Source of the DNA: Deltaproteobacteria bacterium
GTDB taxonomy: Bacteria > Desulfobacterota > Desulfobacteria > Desulfobacterales > Desulfatirhabdiaceae
Direction: 5' to 3'
DNA length: 7,512 nt
NCBI GenBank assembly: GCA_026388755.1
Contig: JAPLJE010000320.1
Coordinates: 1 to 7,512 of the forward strand
Part shown: piece after piece, positions 1 to 6,452 of the stretch
Layout of the letters: each line of letters opens with the position of its first letter
Position numbering within the stretch: the first letter of the stretch is position 1
Notes under the pieces: model-generated
The model's input: only the letters and a program-made list of their open reading frames with translations
The model's database searches: none
What the model was told of the DNA's origin: nothing
Position numbers and translations under genes: made by a program

Positions 1-1403
1 ATCATACCCTTTTGAATCCTCAAGCCGGAGCACCGGCGCTTTCCTATCTCACCCGCCGCGGGTTGCCTCCCCGAATCCACACAGACTTCAAACTGGGATA
101 TGCGCAGCCTGGCTGGAATCATCTGACGAATTATTTTTCAGGAAAAGGCGTGGCACTGACCCTTGTGGAGAAAGCGGGCCTGATCAGCCGCCGCCAAAGC
201 GGGAGCGGCTATTATGACCGTTTTCGGGATCGCATCATCTTTCCGATCTTCAATATCCACCAACAGGTGGCAGGTTTCGGGGGAAGGGTGCTGGATGATT
301 CTTTGCCCAAATATCTGAACTCTCCCGAAACACCCCTTTACAGCAAAAGTCGCTCGCTTTATGGACTTTTTCAGGCAAAACCGTTTTGCCGGCAGACCGG
401 TGAAGTTTTTATTGCTGAAGGCTATATGGATCTGATTTCGCTCCATCTTCATGGCATTCAGAATTCGGTTGCCACACTGGGCACTGCCATGACCGAAGAG
501 CACATCCGGCTGCTGAAGGGGGTTTCCCAGAAAATCACACTGGTATACGATTCGGATCAGGCCGGAATCAAGGCTGCCCAGCGGTGCATCGAGCTTTTCA
601 AAGCCCATCATCAGCTTGAGGATATTCGCATCCTGGTGCTGCCCGAAGGACATGATCCCGATACCTATCTCCAGCAATTCGGGCCCGAATCCTTTAGAAA
701 AGTCGCCCGTGAAGCCTACGGTGTATTTTCCTTCCTGATAAATGTGGCCATAAAAACACACGGACTGTCTCTTGAAGGCAAATTGCGGATCATCAAGGAG
801 ATGGAGGAGCTGCTATCGACACTGACAGATAGACTAACCCGGAGTTCGGCCATCAAGGAAATTGCCGAAAGAACGGGGATTGATGAAAGCGCGATACAGG
901 AAAAAATTCGGGAAAACTCTCCGCGCAGATCTTTCAGGGCAAAACCTGCTGAAAAGGTGCCGGATGCGGGAAATAAATTCGAGAAGCACCTGATATCCAT
1001 GATGCTTCAATTTCCTGAAATCATCCCAATCCTTATTGAAAAGAATCTTATCGAGTCTATTTCAGATCCTTTGCTAAAATCCACAGGAAATGATATACTA
1101 AACTGTTATCGTGATCTGGGTAATGTGTCGGTGCAGATCAATGACCTGCCTTCTATCGTTTTGATGGCCGCAGACAATGATGAAAAAAAGCGTCTGGTTG
1201 CAGCATTTTCCATTCAGAATGAGGAGTGGGGCCTTGAGGGCTGCCGTAAATTGATTGAACAAATTGAAAGAAATCAAAAGCGAGATAACCTCCGGTTGTT
1301 GCGGCAAAGAATGAAAGCTGCCGAAGAGAGTGGCGAACAAGAGTTGCTTCAACAACTAACCAAAGAAGGTAAAGACGGTCAGGTGTTTGCAGGAGGCAAG
1401 TAA
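1..1403 (+). CDS. dnaG: DNA primase DnaG, 5'-truncated by the window edge
   Basis: This primase makes the RNA primers for DNA replication and works with the replicative helicase DnaB. The frame is open from base 3 through a TTG at 12, and the residues before that TTG continue the family pattern, so the gene starts upstream of the window. About 130 N-terminal residues, including the zinc-binding domain, are missing by comparison with E. coli DnaG (581 aa). Numbering from the TTG at 12, the catalytic core shows FRDRIIFPI (71-79) and the conserved [19 protein letters not shown] block (101-119). The TOPRIM fold follows, with EGYMD at 136-140, DSDQAG at 180-185 and DPD at 215-217, which supply the acidic metal ligands. 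From about residue 310 the sequence is less conserved, as expected for the helicase-binding domain. The stop lies 2 bases before rpoD, and the rpoD ribosome-binding site (AGGAGG, 1391-1396) lies inside the last dnaG codons, so the two are almost certainly co-transcribed. Identity is very secure. Confidence 0.97.
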   Translation, partial: HTLLNPQAGAPALSYLTRRGLPPRIHTDFKLGYAQPGWNHLTNYFSGKGVALTLVEKAGLISRRQSGSGYYDRFRDRIIFPIFNIHQQVAGFGGRVLDDSLPKYLNSPETPLYSKSRSLYGLFQAKPFCRQTGEVFIAEGYMDLISLHLHGIQNSVATLGTAMTEEHIRLLKGVSQKITLVYDSDQAGIKAAQRCIELFKAHHQLEDIRILVLPEGHDPDTYLQQFGPESFRKVAREAYGVFSFLINVAIKTHGLSLEGKLRIIKEMEELLSTLTDRLTRSSAIKEIAERTGIDESAIQEKIRENSPRRSFRAKPAEKVPDAGNKFEKHLISMMLQFPEIIPILIEKNLIESISDPLLKSTGNDILNCYRDLGNVSVQINDLPSIVLMAADNDEKKRLVAAFSIQNEEWGLEGCRKLIEQIERNQKRDNLRLLRQRMKAAEESGEQELLQQLTKEGKDGQVFAGGK

Positions 1404-1405
1404 TT

Positions 1406-3169
1406 ATGGCAAAATCATCCGTTATCAAACGGAAAATCGAGAAGAAAATCACATCAAAGACCATAACGGATCTTATTTTAAAGGGAAAGGAAAAAGGATC
1501 TCTCTCTTATGATGATATTAACCGGGCACTGCCTGAGGATATGATTACCTCGGAACAATTAGATGAAACGCTGATGATTTTTGATGAACTGGATATCGAC
1601 ATATTGGATGAAAAAGCCTCTGGCTCAAGTGAAAGCGAAGCCAAGGAAGCGGTCAAACGGGCCAGAAAAGAAACGGCCATGACGGATTTTGGGGCTGTAA
1701 CCGATCCGGTCAAGATGTATCTGCGAGAAATGGGACTGGTAACTCTCCTCAGCCGCGAAGGGGAAGTGGAGATCGCCAAAAAAATCGAAGCTGGTGAACA
1801 GGAAGTTTTGAAGGCGTTGATTGACACGACCACCGGCATTGAATGCCTGTTGAATTTAGGCGTCGATATTGAAAACGGGGCCTTGCGTCCCAAATATGTC
1901 TTAAAAGACATTGATGAAGGTGATGCCTATGTGGATGAAGTGGTTCAGACAGAAAGGTTTTTGAACACCATTCGTCAGATCAAGGCCATTCATGAAGAAA
2001 ACAAGGCATCCCGCGAAAAACTGTTTTCTTCGGAACTGGATTCTGATGAAATTCGCAGAATTCGACGCGGCATCACAAGAAAAAACACCAAAATATTTGA
2101 CCTGTTGAAAGACTGGCGGCTTGAAGGGAATGTTGTTGATAAGATTGAGCAGATCATCCGCAACCAGATAGACTGGTTCGATGCCATGAACAAAATGCTG
2201 GTATTGACATCGGAAGCCCAGAGTGTGTCTGTGACAGAACTCATCAGTCACTTGAACACGGTTGAGAATTTTTCAGCATGGATTCTGCCGCGCTGCCGAC
2301 TGAATTTAAATGAGGCGGATATCTTGTTTTCCGATTTGTCGAGATTCAATCAGCTGATTGCCGAAAAGGAACTAGCTGTAAAATCAAAATCTCAGGCATT
2401 GAAAAGAATTCTCTCAGATGTCGATGAGGGTCGTTACAAAGCCAAAATGGCCAAAAGCGAGCTGACCAAGGCCAATTTGAGACTCGTGGTCAGTATTGCC
2501 AAAAAATATACCAACCGCGGGCTTCAGTTTCTGGATCTTATCCAGGAGGGAAACATTGGTTTGATGAAGGCAGTGGATAAATTCGAGTACCGCAGAGGCT
2601 ATAAATTCAGTACATACGCCACCTGGTGGATCCGCCAGGCCATTACCCGGGCCATCGCCGACCAGGCCAGAACCATCCGCATTCCGGTTCACATGATTGA
2701 AACCATTAATAAACTCATCCGCACTTCCCGATATCTAGTTCAGGAACTGGGCCGCGAACCCAGGCCGGAAGAAATTGCCGAAAAGATGGAAATTCCTCTG
2801 GACAAGGTTCGAAAAGTATTAAAAATCGCCAGAGAACCGATTTCGCTAGAAACCCCTATTGGGGAAGAAGAAGACAGCCATCTTGGTGATTTTATTGAAG
2901 ATAAGAAATTCATGCTTCCATCGGATGCGGCAGTCAGTCTGAATCTGGCGGAACAGACGCGAAAAGTTCTGGCCACCTTAACCCCCCGTGAAGAAAAAGT
3001 ATTACGGATGCGTTTTGGGATCGGAGAAAAAGCGGATCATACCCTTGAAGAGGTTGGACAGGACTTTGCTGTCACACGCGAGCGTATTCGTCAGATCGAG
3101 GCGAAAGCCCTCAGAAAGCTTCGGCATCCCACAAGGAGTAAGAAGCTAAAAAGTTTTATTGATATGTAA
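1406..3169 (+). CDS. rpoD: Primary (housekeeping) RNA polymerase sigma factor RpoD, sigma-70
   Basis: This sigma factor directs RNA polymerase to most vegetative promoters. At 587 aa it has the full group 1 layout. Region 1.1 covers about 1-70 ([10 protein letters not shown]). Region 1.2 covers about 98-132 ([11 protein letters not shown]). A long non-conserved segment of about 210 residues (135-345) resembles that of proteobacterial RpoD. Region 2 covers about 353-425 and includes [12 protein letters not shown], the core-binding [17 protein letters not shown], and [19 protein letters not shown], which melts and reads the -10 element. Region 3 covers about 435-510. Region 4 (515-580) has the -35-binding helix-turn-helix (546-569, [14 protein letters not shown]). 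The start is well supported: AGGAGG at 1391-1396 stands 9 bases before the ATG. Region 1.1 and the complete region 2 argue against an alternative sigma (RpoS, RpoH). The dnaG-rpoD order is the classical macromolecular-synthesis operon; rpsU would lie upstream if present and is not in view. Confidence 0.98.
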   Translation: MAKSSVIKRKIEKKITSKTITDLILKGKEKGSLSYDDINRALPEDMITSEQLDETLMIFDELDIDILDEKASGSSESEAKEAVKRARKETAMTDFGAVTDPVKMYLREMGLVTLLSREGEVEIAKKIEAGEQEVLKALIDTTTGIECLLNLGVDIENGALRPKYVLKDIDEGDAYVDEVVQTERFLNTIRQIKAIHEENKASREKLFSSELDSDEIRRIRRGITRKNTKIFDLLKDWRLEGNVVDKIEQIIRNQIDWFDAMNKMLVLTSEAQSVSVTELISHLNTVENFSAWILPRCRLNLNEADILFSDLSRFNQLIAEKELAVKSKSQALKRILSDVDEGRYKAKMAKSELTKANLRLVVSIAKKYTNRGLQFLDLIQEGNIGLMKAVDKFEYRRGYKFSTYATWWIRQAITRAIADQARTIRIPVHMIETINKLIRTSRYLVQELGREPRPEEIAEKMEIPLDKVRKVLKIAREPISLETPIGEEEDSHLGDFIEDKKFMLPSDAAVSLNLAEQTRKVLATLTPREEKVLRMRFGIGEKADHTLEEVGQDFAVTRERIRQIEAKALRKLRHPTRSKKLKSFIDM

Positions 3170-3172
3170 AGC

Positions 3173-3200
3173 TTGACAAAAATTGATACGAAAGTTAAAA
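3173..3200 (+). promoter_or_regulatory. Candidate sigma-70 promoter for the CAU tRNA
   Basis: A perfect -35 hexamer TTGACA (3173-3178) starts 3 bases after the rpoD stop. It is followed after 16 bases by TTAAAA (3195-3200), a poor -10 match (3 of 6). Initiation would fall near 3207, a few bases before the mature tRNA 5' end at 3213, leaving a short leader for RNase P to remove. The perfect -35 and its placement support it; the weak -10 keeps it provisional. It would let the tRNA be made independently of the dnaG-rpoD transcript. Confidence 0.45.
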
Positions 3201-3212
3201 AAGAAGACTCAT

Positions 3213-3285
3213 GGGCCCATAGCTCAGCTGGAAGAGCCACCGGCTCATAACCGGTCGGTCCCTGGTTCGAACCCAGGTGGGCCCA
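3213..3285 (+). tRNA. tRNA with CAU anticodon (elongator Met, or Ile2 reading AUA after lysidine modification)
   Basis: A complete cloverleaf folds without mismatches. The acceptor stem is GGGCCCA/TGGGCCC (3213-3219 with 3278-3284), followed by U8 and A9. The D stem is GCTC/GAGC (3222-3225 with 3234-3237). The anticodon stem is ACCGG/CCGGT (3239-3243 with 3251-3255) around the loop CTCATAA, with the anticodon CAT at 3246-3248. The variable loop has 5 bases. The T stem is CCTGG/CCAGG around the canonical TTCGAAC loop (3266-3272). The discriminator base is A (3285). The 3' CCA is not encoded, so it must be added after transcription. It is not the initiator: base pair 1-72 is G-C and the anticodon stem lacks the three stacked G-C pairs of tRNA-fMet. 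Elongator Met and the TilS-modified isoleucine tRNA both have CAU. The C4-G69 and C5-G68 pairs match features of E. coli tRNA-Ile2 that TilS favours, so Ile2 is a serious alternative. Confidence 0.95.
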
Positions 3286-3297
3286 TCAATACGATTG

Positions 3298-3329
3298 AAA
3301 AGGCGTGGAATCATTCCACGCCTTTTTTT
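3298..3329 (+). terminator. Strong intrinsic terminator after the tRNA (and rpoD)
   Basis: A perfect 13-bp stem (3298-3310 pairing with 3314-3326, core GGCGTGG/CCACGCC) closes on a 3-base loop (TCA). It runs into an uninterrupted tract of seven T (3323-3329). It begins 12 bases after the tRNA discriminator base. With no other hairpin between the rpoD stop and here, it probably ends both the dnaG-rpoD transcript and the tRNA transcript. The A-rich left arm also makes a weaker reverse-strand terminator possible. Confidence 0.93.
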
Positions 3330-3336
3330 CATTTAC

Positions 3337-3341
3337 AGGAG
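3337..3341 (+). promoter_or_regulatory. Ribosome-binding site that fixes the NIF3-family start
   Basis: AGGAG stands 8 bases before the ATG at 3350. An in-frame ATG at 3305 would give 15 extra residues, but it lies inside the terminator hairpin, has no ribosome-binding site, and adds residues that do not resemble the family N-terminus. The start at 3350 is therefore preferred. Confidence 0.85.
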
Positions 3342-3349
3342 TTGGCAAC

Positions 3350-4465
3350 ATGCCGAGCGTTCAGGATATCATCAATTTAATGGAAGAATTGGCGCCTTCC
3401 CGCCTTGCCGAATCCTGGGATCCTGTCGGTCTACAGGTGGGAAGAAAAGACTGGCCTGTTCGTTTGATCTGGGTGGCTCTGGATCCCCTTCCGGATGTGG
3501 TTGCGCTATCCTGTGATCAGCATGTCGACCTATTGATCACCCATCATCCGCTGCTGTTTCAACCCGTTAAAAATCTGGACTTTAACTCGCCCATTGGTTC
3601 TATCCTTTATCAATCCGCTGTCCACCAACTTGCCGTTTACTGCGCCCATACCAATTTGGATAAAGTATCCGGGGGCTTGAACGATGTCCTTGCGCAGCGA
3701 ATCGGACTCGATCAAGTGGATGTTCTTGCGCCAGGTGATGATGCGGAATCCTGCAAACTCGTCCTGTTTGTTCCTGCCGATTATGAGCAGCAGGTGCTGA
3801 ACGCACTGTTTCAGACCTCTGCCGGAATCATCGGCGAGTATTCGTGTTGTGCATTCAGAAGCGCCGGCAAAGGCTCTTTTCTTCCGGGAGGCCAGGCCAG
3901 GCCATTTATCGGAAAGCCAGGCGAGATTTCCCATGTGGATGAAATACGGATTGAAACCCTTGTCAGAAAAAAGGACATTTCCGCTGTTCTTTCTCATGTC
4001 AGAAGCCATCATCCCTACCAAACCATGGCCTTTGACGTTTACCCTCTGTTGCCTGTCGAGAGCAGACACGGTTTTGGCCGGACAGGTACGATAACCGAGC
4101 CCATGAGTCTGTTTCAATTCGCACAAACCGTTAAGGAAAAACTTTGTTTGTCGAGTATAAAAATATCCGGAAAACCGGATATGATGGTTCAGCGAGCTGC
4201 GGTTTGTTCTGGAAGCGGCTCCAGCCTCCTGAATGCATTTTTTGCTTCAACCGCCGATGTGTTTATCAGCGGGGATCTCCGGTATCATGATGCCAGAGCT
4301 GCCGAAACGGCGGGGAAGGCATTGCTCGACATCGGGCATTTTTCATCTGAGCACCTGATGATAGAACCGATTTGTGACTATCTTCGCCGGAGGATCTCAA
4401 GCGCTTCCTGGGAAGTTCGTGTGGAAGCCTGTCAACTTGAAAAAGACCCATTTGCCATGATATAA
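3350..4465 (+). CDS. NIF3/DUF34-family dinuclear metal-binding protein with PII-like insert
   Basis: The product (371 aa) belongs to the NIF3-like family (E. coli YbgI, Bacillus YqfO), ring-forming hexameric cytoplasmic proteins that hold two metal ions per subunit. Their cellular role is still unsettled, so no reaction is assigned. The N-terminal half shows SWDPVGLQVG (22-31), the metal ligands ITHHP (63-67) and AHTNLD (99-104), then GGLND. Residues of about 135-235 form the PII-like insert found in longer family members, ending in HHPYQTMAFDVYPL where the family usually has HPYEE-type residues. The C-terminal half supplies the remaining ligands in DIGHFSSE (327-334, H330 and E334), preceded by DVFISGDLRYHDA. 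All core ligands are present, so the protein looks functional. The start rests on AGGAG 8 bases upstream. It is followed by the zinc-ribbon gene after 60 bases, which suggests one transcript. A strong terminator ends only 20 bases before this start. Family assignment is secure; function is not. Confidence 0.94.
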   Translation: MPSVQDIINLMEELAPSRLAESWDPVGLQVGRKDWPVRLIWVALDPLPDVVALSCDQHVDLLITHHPLLFQPVKNLDFNSPIGSILYQSAVHQLAVYCAHTNLDKVSGGLNDVLAQRIGLDQVDVLAPGDDAESCKLVLFVPADYEQQVLNALFQTSAGIIGEYSCCAFRSAGKGSFLPGGQARPFIGKPGEISHVDEIRIETLVRKKDISAVLSHVRSHHPYQTMAFDVYPLLPVESRHGFGRTGTITEPMSLFQFAQTVKEKLCLSSIKISGKPDMMVQRAAVCSGSGSSLLNAFFASTADVFISGDLRYHDARAAETAGKALLDIGHFSSEHLMIEPICDYLRRRISSASWEVRVEACQLEKDPFAMI

Positions 4466-4525
4466 GATAAACAGGACGATAGTCTATCGCCCCCATTTAT
4501 TAACCCCAACATTGCGGGTAAAAAT

Positions 4526-5236
4526 ATGAAAGATCAGATAGATATTCTTGTTTCACTGCAGCAGATTGAAATTGAATCTTCAAGCGTAAAAACACATCTA
4601 TGTTCCATATCAAAACGACTGGATCTTCTCAACAACAGCCAGAACGAATTGGAACAGCGCATTACGGATGAAACTGCGAAAATTGAAGAAACGAAAAAAC
4701 AGTATCGCTCCCACGAATCCGATATCAAACAGAATCAGATCATGATTAAAAGGAGTCAGGATCGACTGAATTCCATTAAGAACAACCGGGAATATCAGGC
4801 GCTGTTAAAAGAAATTGAAGAACTCAAGCGAACCAATGCTGCAACCGAAGATCTGATGATTGATTGTCTGAATCAGATTGAAGATGCGGAGAAAATAACA
4901 GCGGCGATGCATGAAGAGCTTCAACTGGTGCAAAACGATATTCTGCAGGAACAGCAGGTTGTCAGTGTTGAAACCGAGAATGCCGGAAAACGGCTGAAAG
5001 AACTGGATCAGGAACGGCTGAAAATGTCCCGTAAAATTGAGGCGGATGTGCTGAAGCTATTTCAGAAGGTTCAGTCACAGCAAGTCCGGGGAAATGCCAT
5101 TGTTCCGGTTCAGGACGCCGTCTGCCATGGATGCTATGTCAATATTCCGCCGCAGATGTATAACGAACTGCAACGGTGCGATAAATTGAGAATGTGTCCG
5201 AACTGTCAGCGGATCATTTACTGGAAGCAGATTTAA
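4526..5236 (+). CDS. Coiled-coil protein with C-terminal C4-type zinc ribbon (DUF164/zf-RING_7 family)
   Basis: Residues of about 10-180 are rich in E, K, Q, L and I with heptad-like spacing (SIKNNREYQALLKEIEELKR is typical of the family), indicating a long antiparallel coiled coil. The C-terminal zinc ribbon has two cysteine pairs, CHGC (200-203) and CPNC (224-227), around a short segment with the family-typical IPPQ (207-210); C218 is an extra cysteine. The length (236 aa) is normal. The best-studied relative, HP0958/FlgZ of Helicobacter pylori, binds sigma-54 (RpoN) and the flagellin mRNA. In most other bacteria the role is unknown, so a nucleic-acid or transcription-factor chaperone role is only inference. 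The ribosome-binding site is weak (GCGGGT about 5-10 bases before the ATG), but no better start lies nearby in frame. The stop stands 9 bases before rnpB, so transcription of this gene very likely enters rnpB. Confidence 0.92.
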   Translation: MKDQIDILVSLQQIEIESSSVKTHLCSISKRLDLLNNSQNELEQRITDETAKIEETKKQYRSHESDIKQNQIMIKRSQDRLNSIKNNREYQALLKEIEELKRTNAATEDLMIDCLNQIEDAEKITAAMHEELQLVQNDILQEQQVVSVETENAGKRLKELDQERLKMSRKIEADVLKLFQKVQSQQVRGNAIVPVQDAVCHGCYVNIPPQMYNELQRCDKLRMCPNCQRIIYWKQI

Positions 5237-5245
5237 AAGATATAT

Positions 5246-5654
5246 GGCCGAAGCAGAACAGACGATCGCCGGATTCACCAGGGTCCGGAGGAAAGTCCGA
5301 ACACCACAGGGCAGGGTGCTCCATAACGTGGAGTCGTGGCAACGCGAAGGAAAGTGCAACAGAAAATATACCGCCCGGCGCTTTTGCTTTTCGCGCACTG
5401 CGTGGAAAGCAATAACGCCGGGTAAGGGTGAAATGGTGCGGTAAGAGCGCACCAGTTCTCCGGGTGACCGGAGAAGCTTGGTAAACCCCACCTGGTGCAA
5501 GACCAAATAGAGGAGCGTTTGAAGGCGGCCCGCCTGAGCTCCCGGGTAGGTTGCAGGAGGCGTCTGGCAACAGACGTCCACAGAGGAATGATCGTCAGCC
5601 GGGATCGGGTAACCGGTTCCGGATACAGGATTCGGCTTACGGGCTGTTTCGGCC
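5246..5654 (+). ncRNA. rnpB: RNase P RNA, bacterial type A
   Basis: This is the catalytic RNA that, with RnpA protein, cleaves the 5' leaders of precursor tRNAs. The ends are set by helix P1: 11 bases (5246-5256) pair with 5644-5654, with one G-U pair. The universal blocks appear in order. The first is GGAGGAAAGTCCG (5287-5299), the 5' strand of P4, followed by CACCACAGGGCAGGGTGCTCC. Next is a P12-type arm closed by CCCGGCG/CGCCGGG (5374-5380 with 5416-5422). Then come AGGGTGAAATGGTGCGGTAAGAGCGCACC-type conserved sequence (about 5425-5453), GGTAAACCCC (5480-5489) and GCAAGACCAAATAG (5497-5510). The L15 loop has GGGTAGG (5544-5550), whose GGT at 5545-5547 pairs with the tRNA 3' CCA. AGAGGAATGATCGTC (5582-5596) and ACAGGATTCGGCTTAC (5625-5640) complete the core. 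The length of about 409 bases fits type A. Open reading frames crossing it are not genes. No clear promoter was found in front; the last bases of the zinc-ribbon gene contain only a weak -10-like TTTAAA (5232-5237). Confidence 0.97.
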
Positions 5655-5662
5655 ATTTTTTT
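5655..5662 (+). terminator. T-tract directly after RNase P RNA helix P1, possible 3' end signal
   Basis: Seven T (5656-5662) follow the 3' strand of P1 (5644-5654) after a single A. A separate stem-loop of useful strength is not visible between the RNA and the next gene; locally only a 3-bp GGC/GCC stem can form just before the tract. The P1 helix itself may serve as the terminator stem, or transcription may continue into the ATPase gene and the RNA be trimmed. It is assigned tentatively. Confidence 0.35.
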
Positions 5663-5693
5663 AAAAAGGGTTAGGGGTGATAGGATTTTTATT

Positions 5694-6452
5694 ATGTTGT
5701 TAATCGAAGAACTCAGGGTTGAAGTTGGCGGAAAACCCATCCTGAAGAATGTGAACATGCATATCCCTGAAGGTGAGACCCATATTCTCTTTGGTCCCAA
5801 CGGGTCTGGGAAAACCAGCCTGATGATGACATTGATGGGATTTTCTGGCTACGTGGTGACTCACGGGAAGATTACCTTTAAAAATGAGGATATCACCTAT
5901 CTGCCTATTTATGATCGAGCCCGTATGGGAATCGGCATTTCCTTTCAGAGGCCGCCGACCATCAATGGCCTGAAAACCCGCGCCATGGTTGAAATCTGCG
6001 CCGGAGGGCGATCCGTTGATATTGATGCGCTTTCTGCACAATTGAATTTCCAGGAATTTCTGGAAAGGGATGTGAATCATAATTTTTCCGGAGGCGAGAT
6101 CAAACGTTCCGAGCTGTTGCAGCTCATGGCCCAGCAGCCGGACCTGGTGCTTCTGGATGAGCCGGAATCCGGTGTGGATCTGGAAAGCATCGTCATGCTG
6201 GGAGACACCATTAACAGCCTGCTCAGAAGGGGCATTAAACGTCCGAGTCAAAAACCTCACAAGGAAATCGTCGGGGATCGGTCCAAATCCGCGCTGGTGA
6301 TTACCCATACCGGCCATATTCTGGATTACATCAACGCTGACAAGGGGCAGGTGCTGTACAATGGTGTTCTGTGCTGTTCGCGAAATGCCAGGGAAATTCT
6401 GAAATGGATTCGAGAATATGGCTATGAGGAGTGTGTCCGATGTCAGATGTAG
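5694..6452 (+). CDS. sufC: SufC-like ABC ATPase of a minimal Suf (SmsC-type) iron-sulfur cluster assembly system
   Basis: This soluble ABC ATPase is expected to power remodelling of a SufB/SufD-type scaffold on which Fe-S clusters are built; it has no membrane segments and no transport partner. In 252 aa it carries Walker A GPNGSGKT (34-41), the Q-loop FQRPP (84-88, Q85), the signature FSGGEIKR (131-138), Walker B with D-loop LVLLDEPESGVD (151-162) and the switch histidine ITH (H205). The SGGExKR signature, the DEPxSGxD form and GHILDYI are typical of SufC and separate it from importer ATPases. Two oddities stand out. About 17 extra basic residues, compared with E. coli SufC, lie between NSL and the H-loop strand (about 177-199). 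The C-terminus ends in a CxxC (C247, C250). AGGA (5682-5685) stands 8 bases before the ATG. It overlaps the following scaffold gene by 13 bases, implying translational coupling. The sufA, sufS and sufE genes are absent from the visible part, as in minimal SmsCB-type systems, but what lies downstream is unknown. Confidence 0.93.
   Translation: MLLIEELRVEVGGKPILKNVNMHIPEGETHILFGPNGSGKTSLMMTLMGFSGYVVTHGKITFKNEDITYLPIYDRARMGIGISFQRPPTINGLKTRAMVEICAGGRSVDIDALSAQLNFQEFLERDVNHNFSGGEIKRSELLQLMAQQPDLVLLDEPESGVDLESIVMLGDTINSLLRRGIKRPSQKPHKEIVGDRSKSALVITHTGHILDYINADKGQVLYNGVLCCSRNAREILKWIREYGYEECVRCQM
6426..6431 (+). promoter_or_regulatory. Ribosome-binding site for the SufB/SufD-family gene inside the ATPase gene
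   Basis: GAGGAG lies within the last codons of the ATPase gene, 8 bases before the ATG at 6440. It decides that start and, with the 13-base overlap of the two genes, predicts coupled translation and matched production of ATPase and scaffold. Confidence 0.8.

Noticed and set aside
138..761. Reverse-strand open frame of 207 codons opposite dnaG
   Set aside because: It lies wholly within the conserved primase TOPRIM coding region and has no family resemblance.
3305..3349. Longer N-terminus for the NIF3-family protein from the ATG at 3305
   Set aside because: The upstream ATG lies in the terminator hairpin without a ribosome-binding site, while the ATG at 3350 has AGGAG 8 bases before it and matches the family start.
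3183..3380. Open frame of 65 codons through the tRNA and terminator
   Set aside because: It overlaps a complete tRNA cloverleaf and the terminator stem, and has no ribosome-binding site or family resemblance.
4477..4489. Short palindrome CGATAG-T-CTATCG between the NIF3 and zinc-ribbon genes
   Set aside because: A 1-base loop cannot form, leaving a weak 4- to 5-bp stem with no T-tract, so it is not a terminator. It might be an operator, but nothing else supports this.
5244..5444. Possible small proteins encoded across the RNase P RNA (including ATG at 5244 and frames on both strands)
   Set aside because: The region is fully explained by conserved RNase P RNA blocks and pairing; the open frames are chance by-products.
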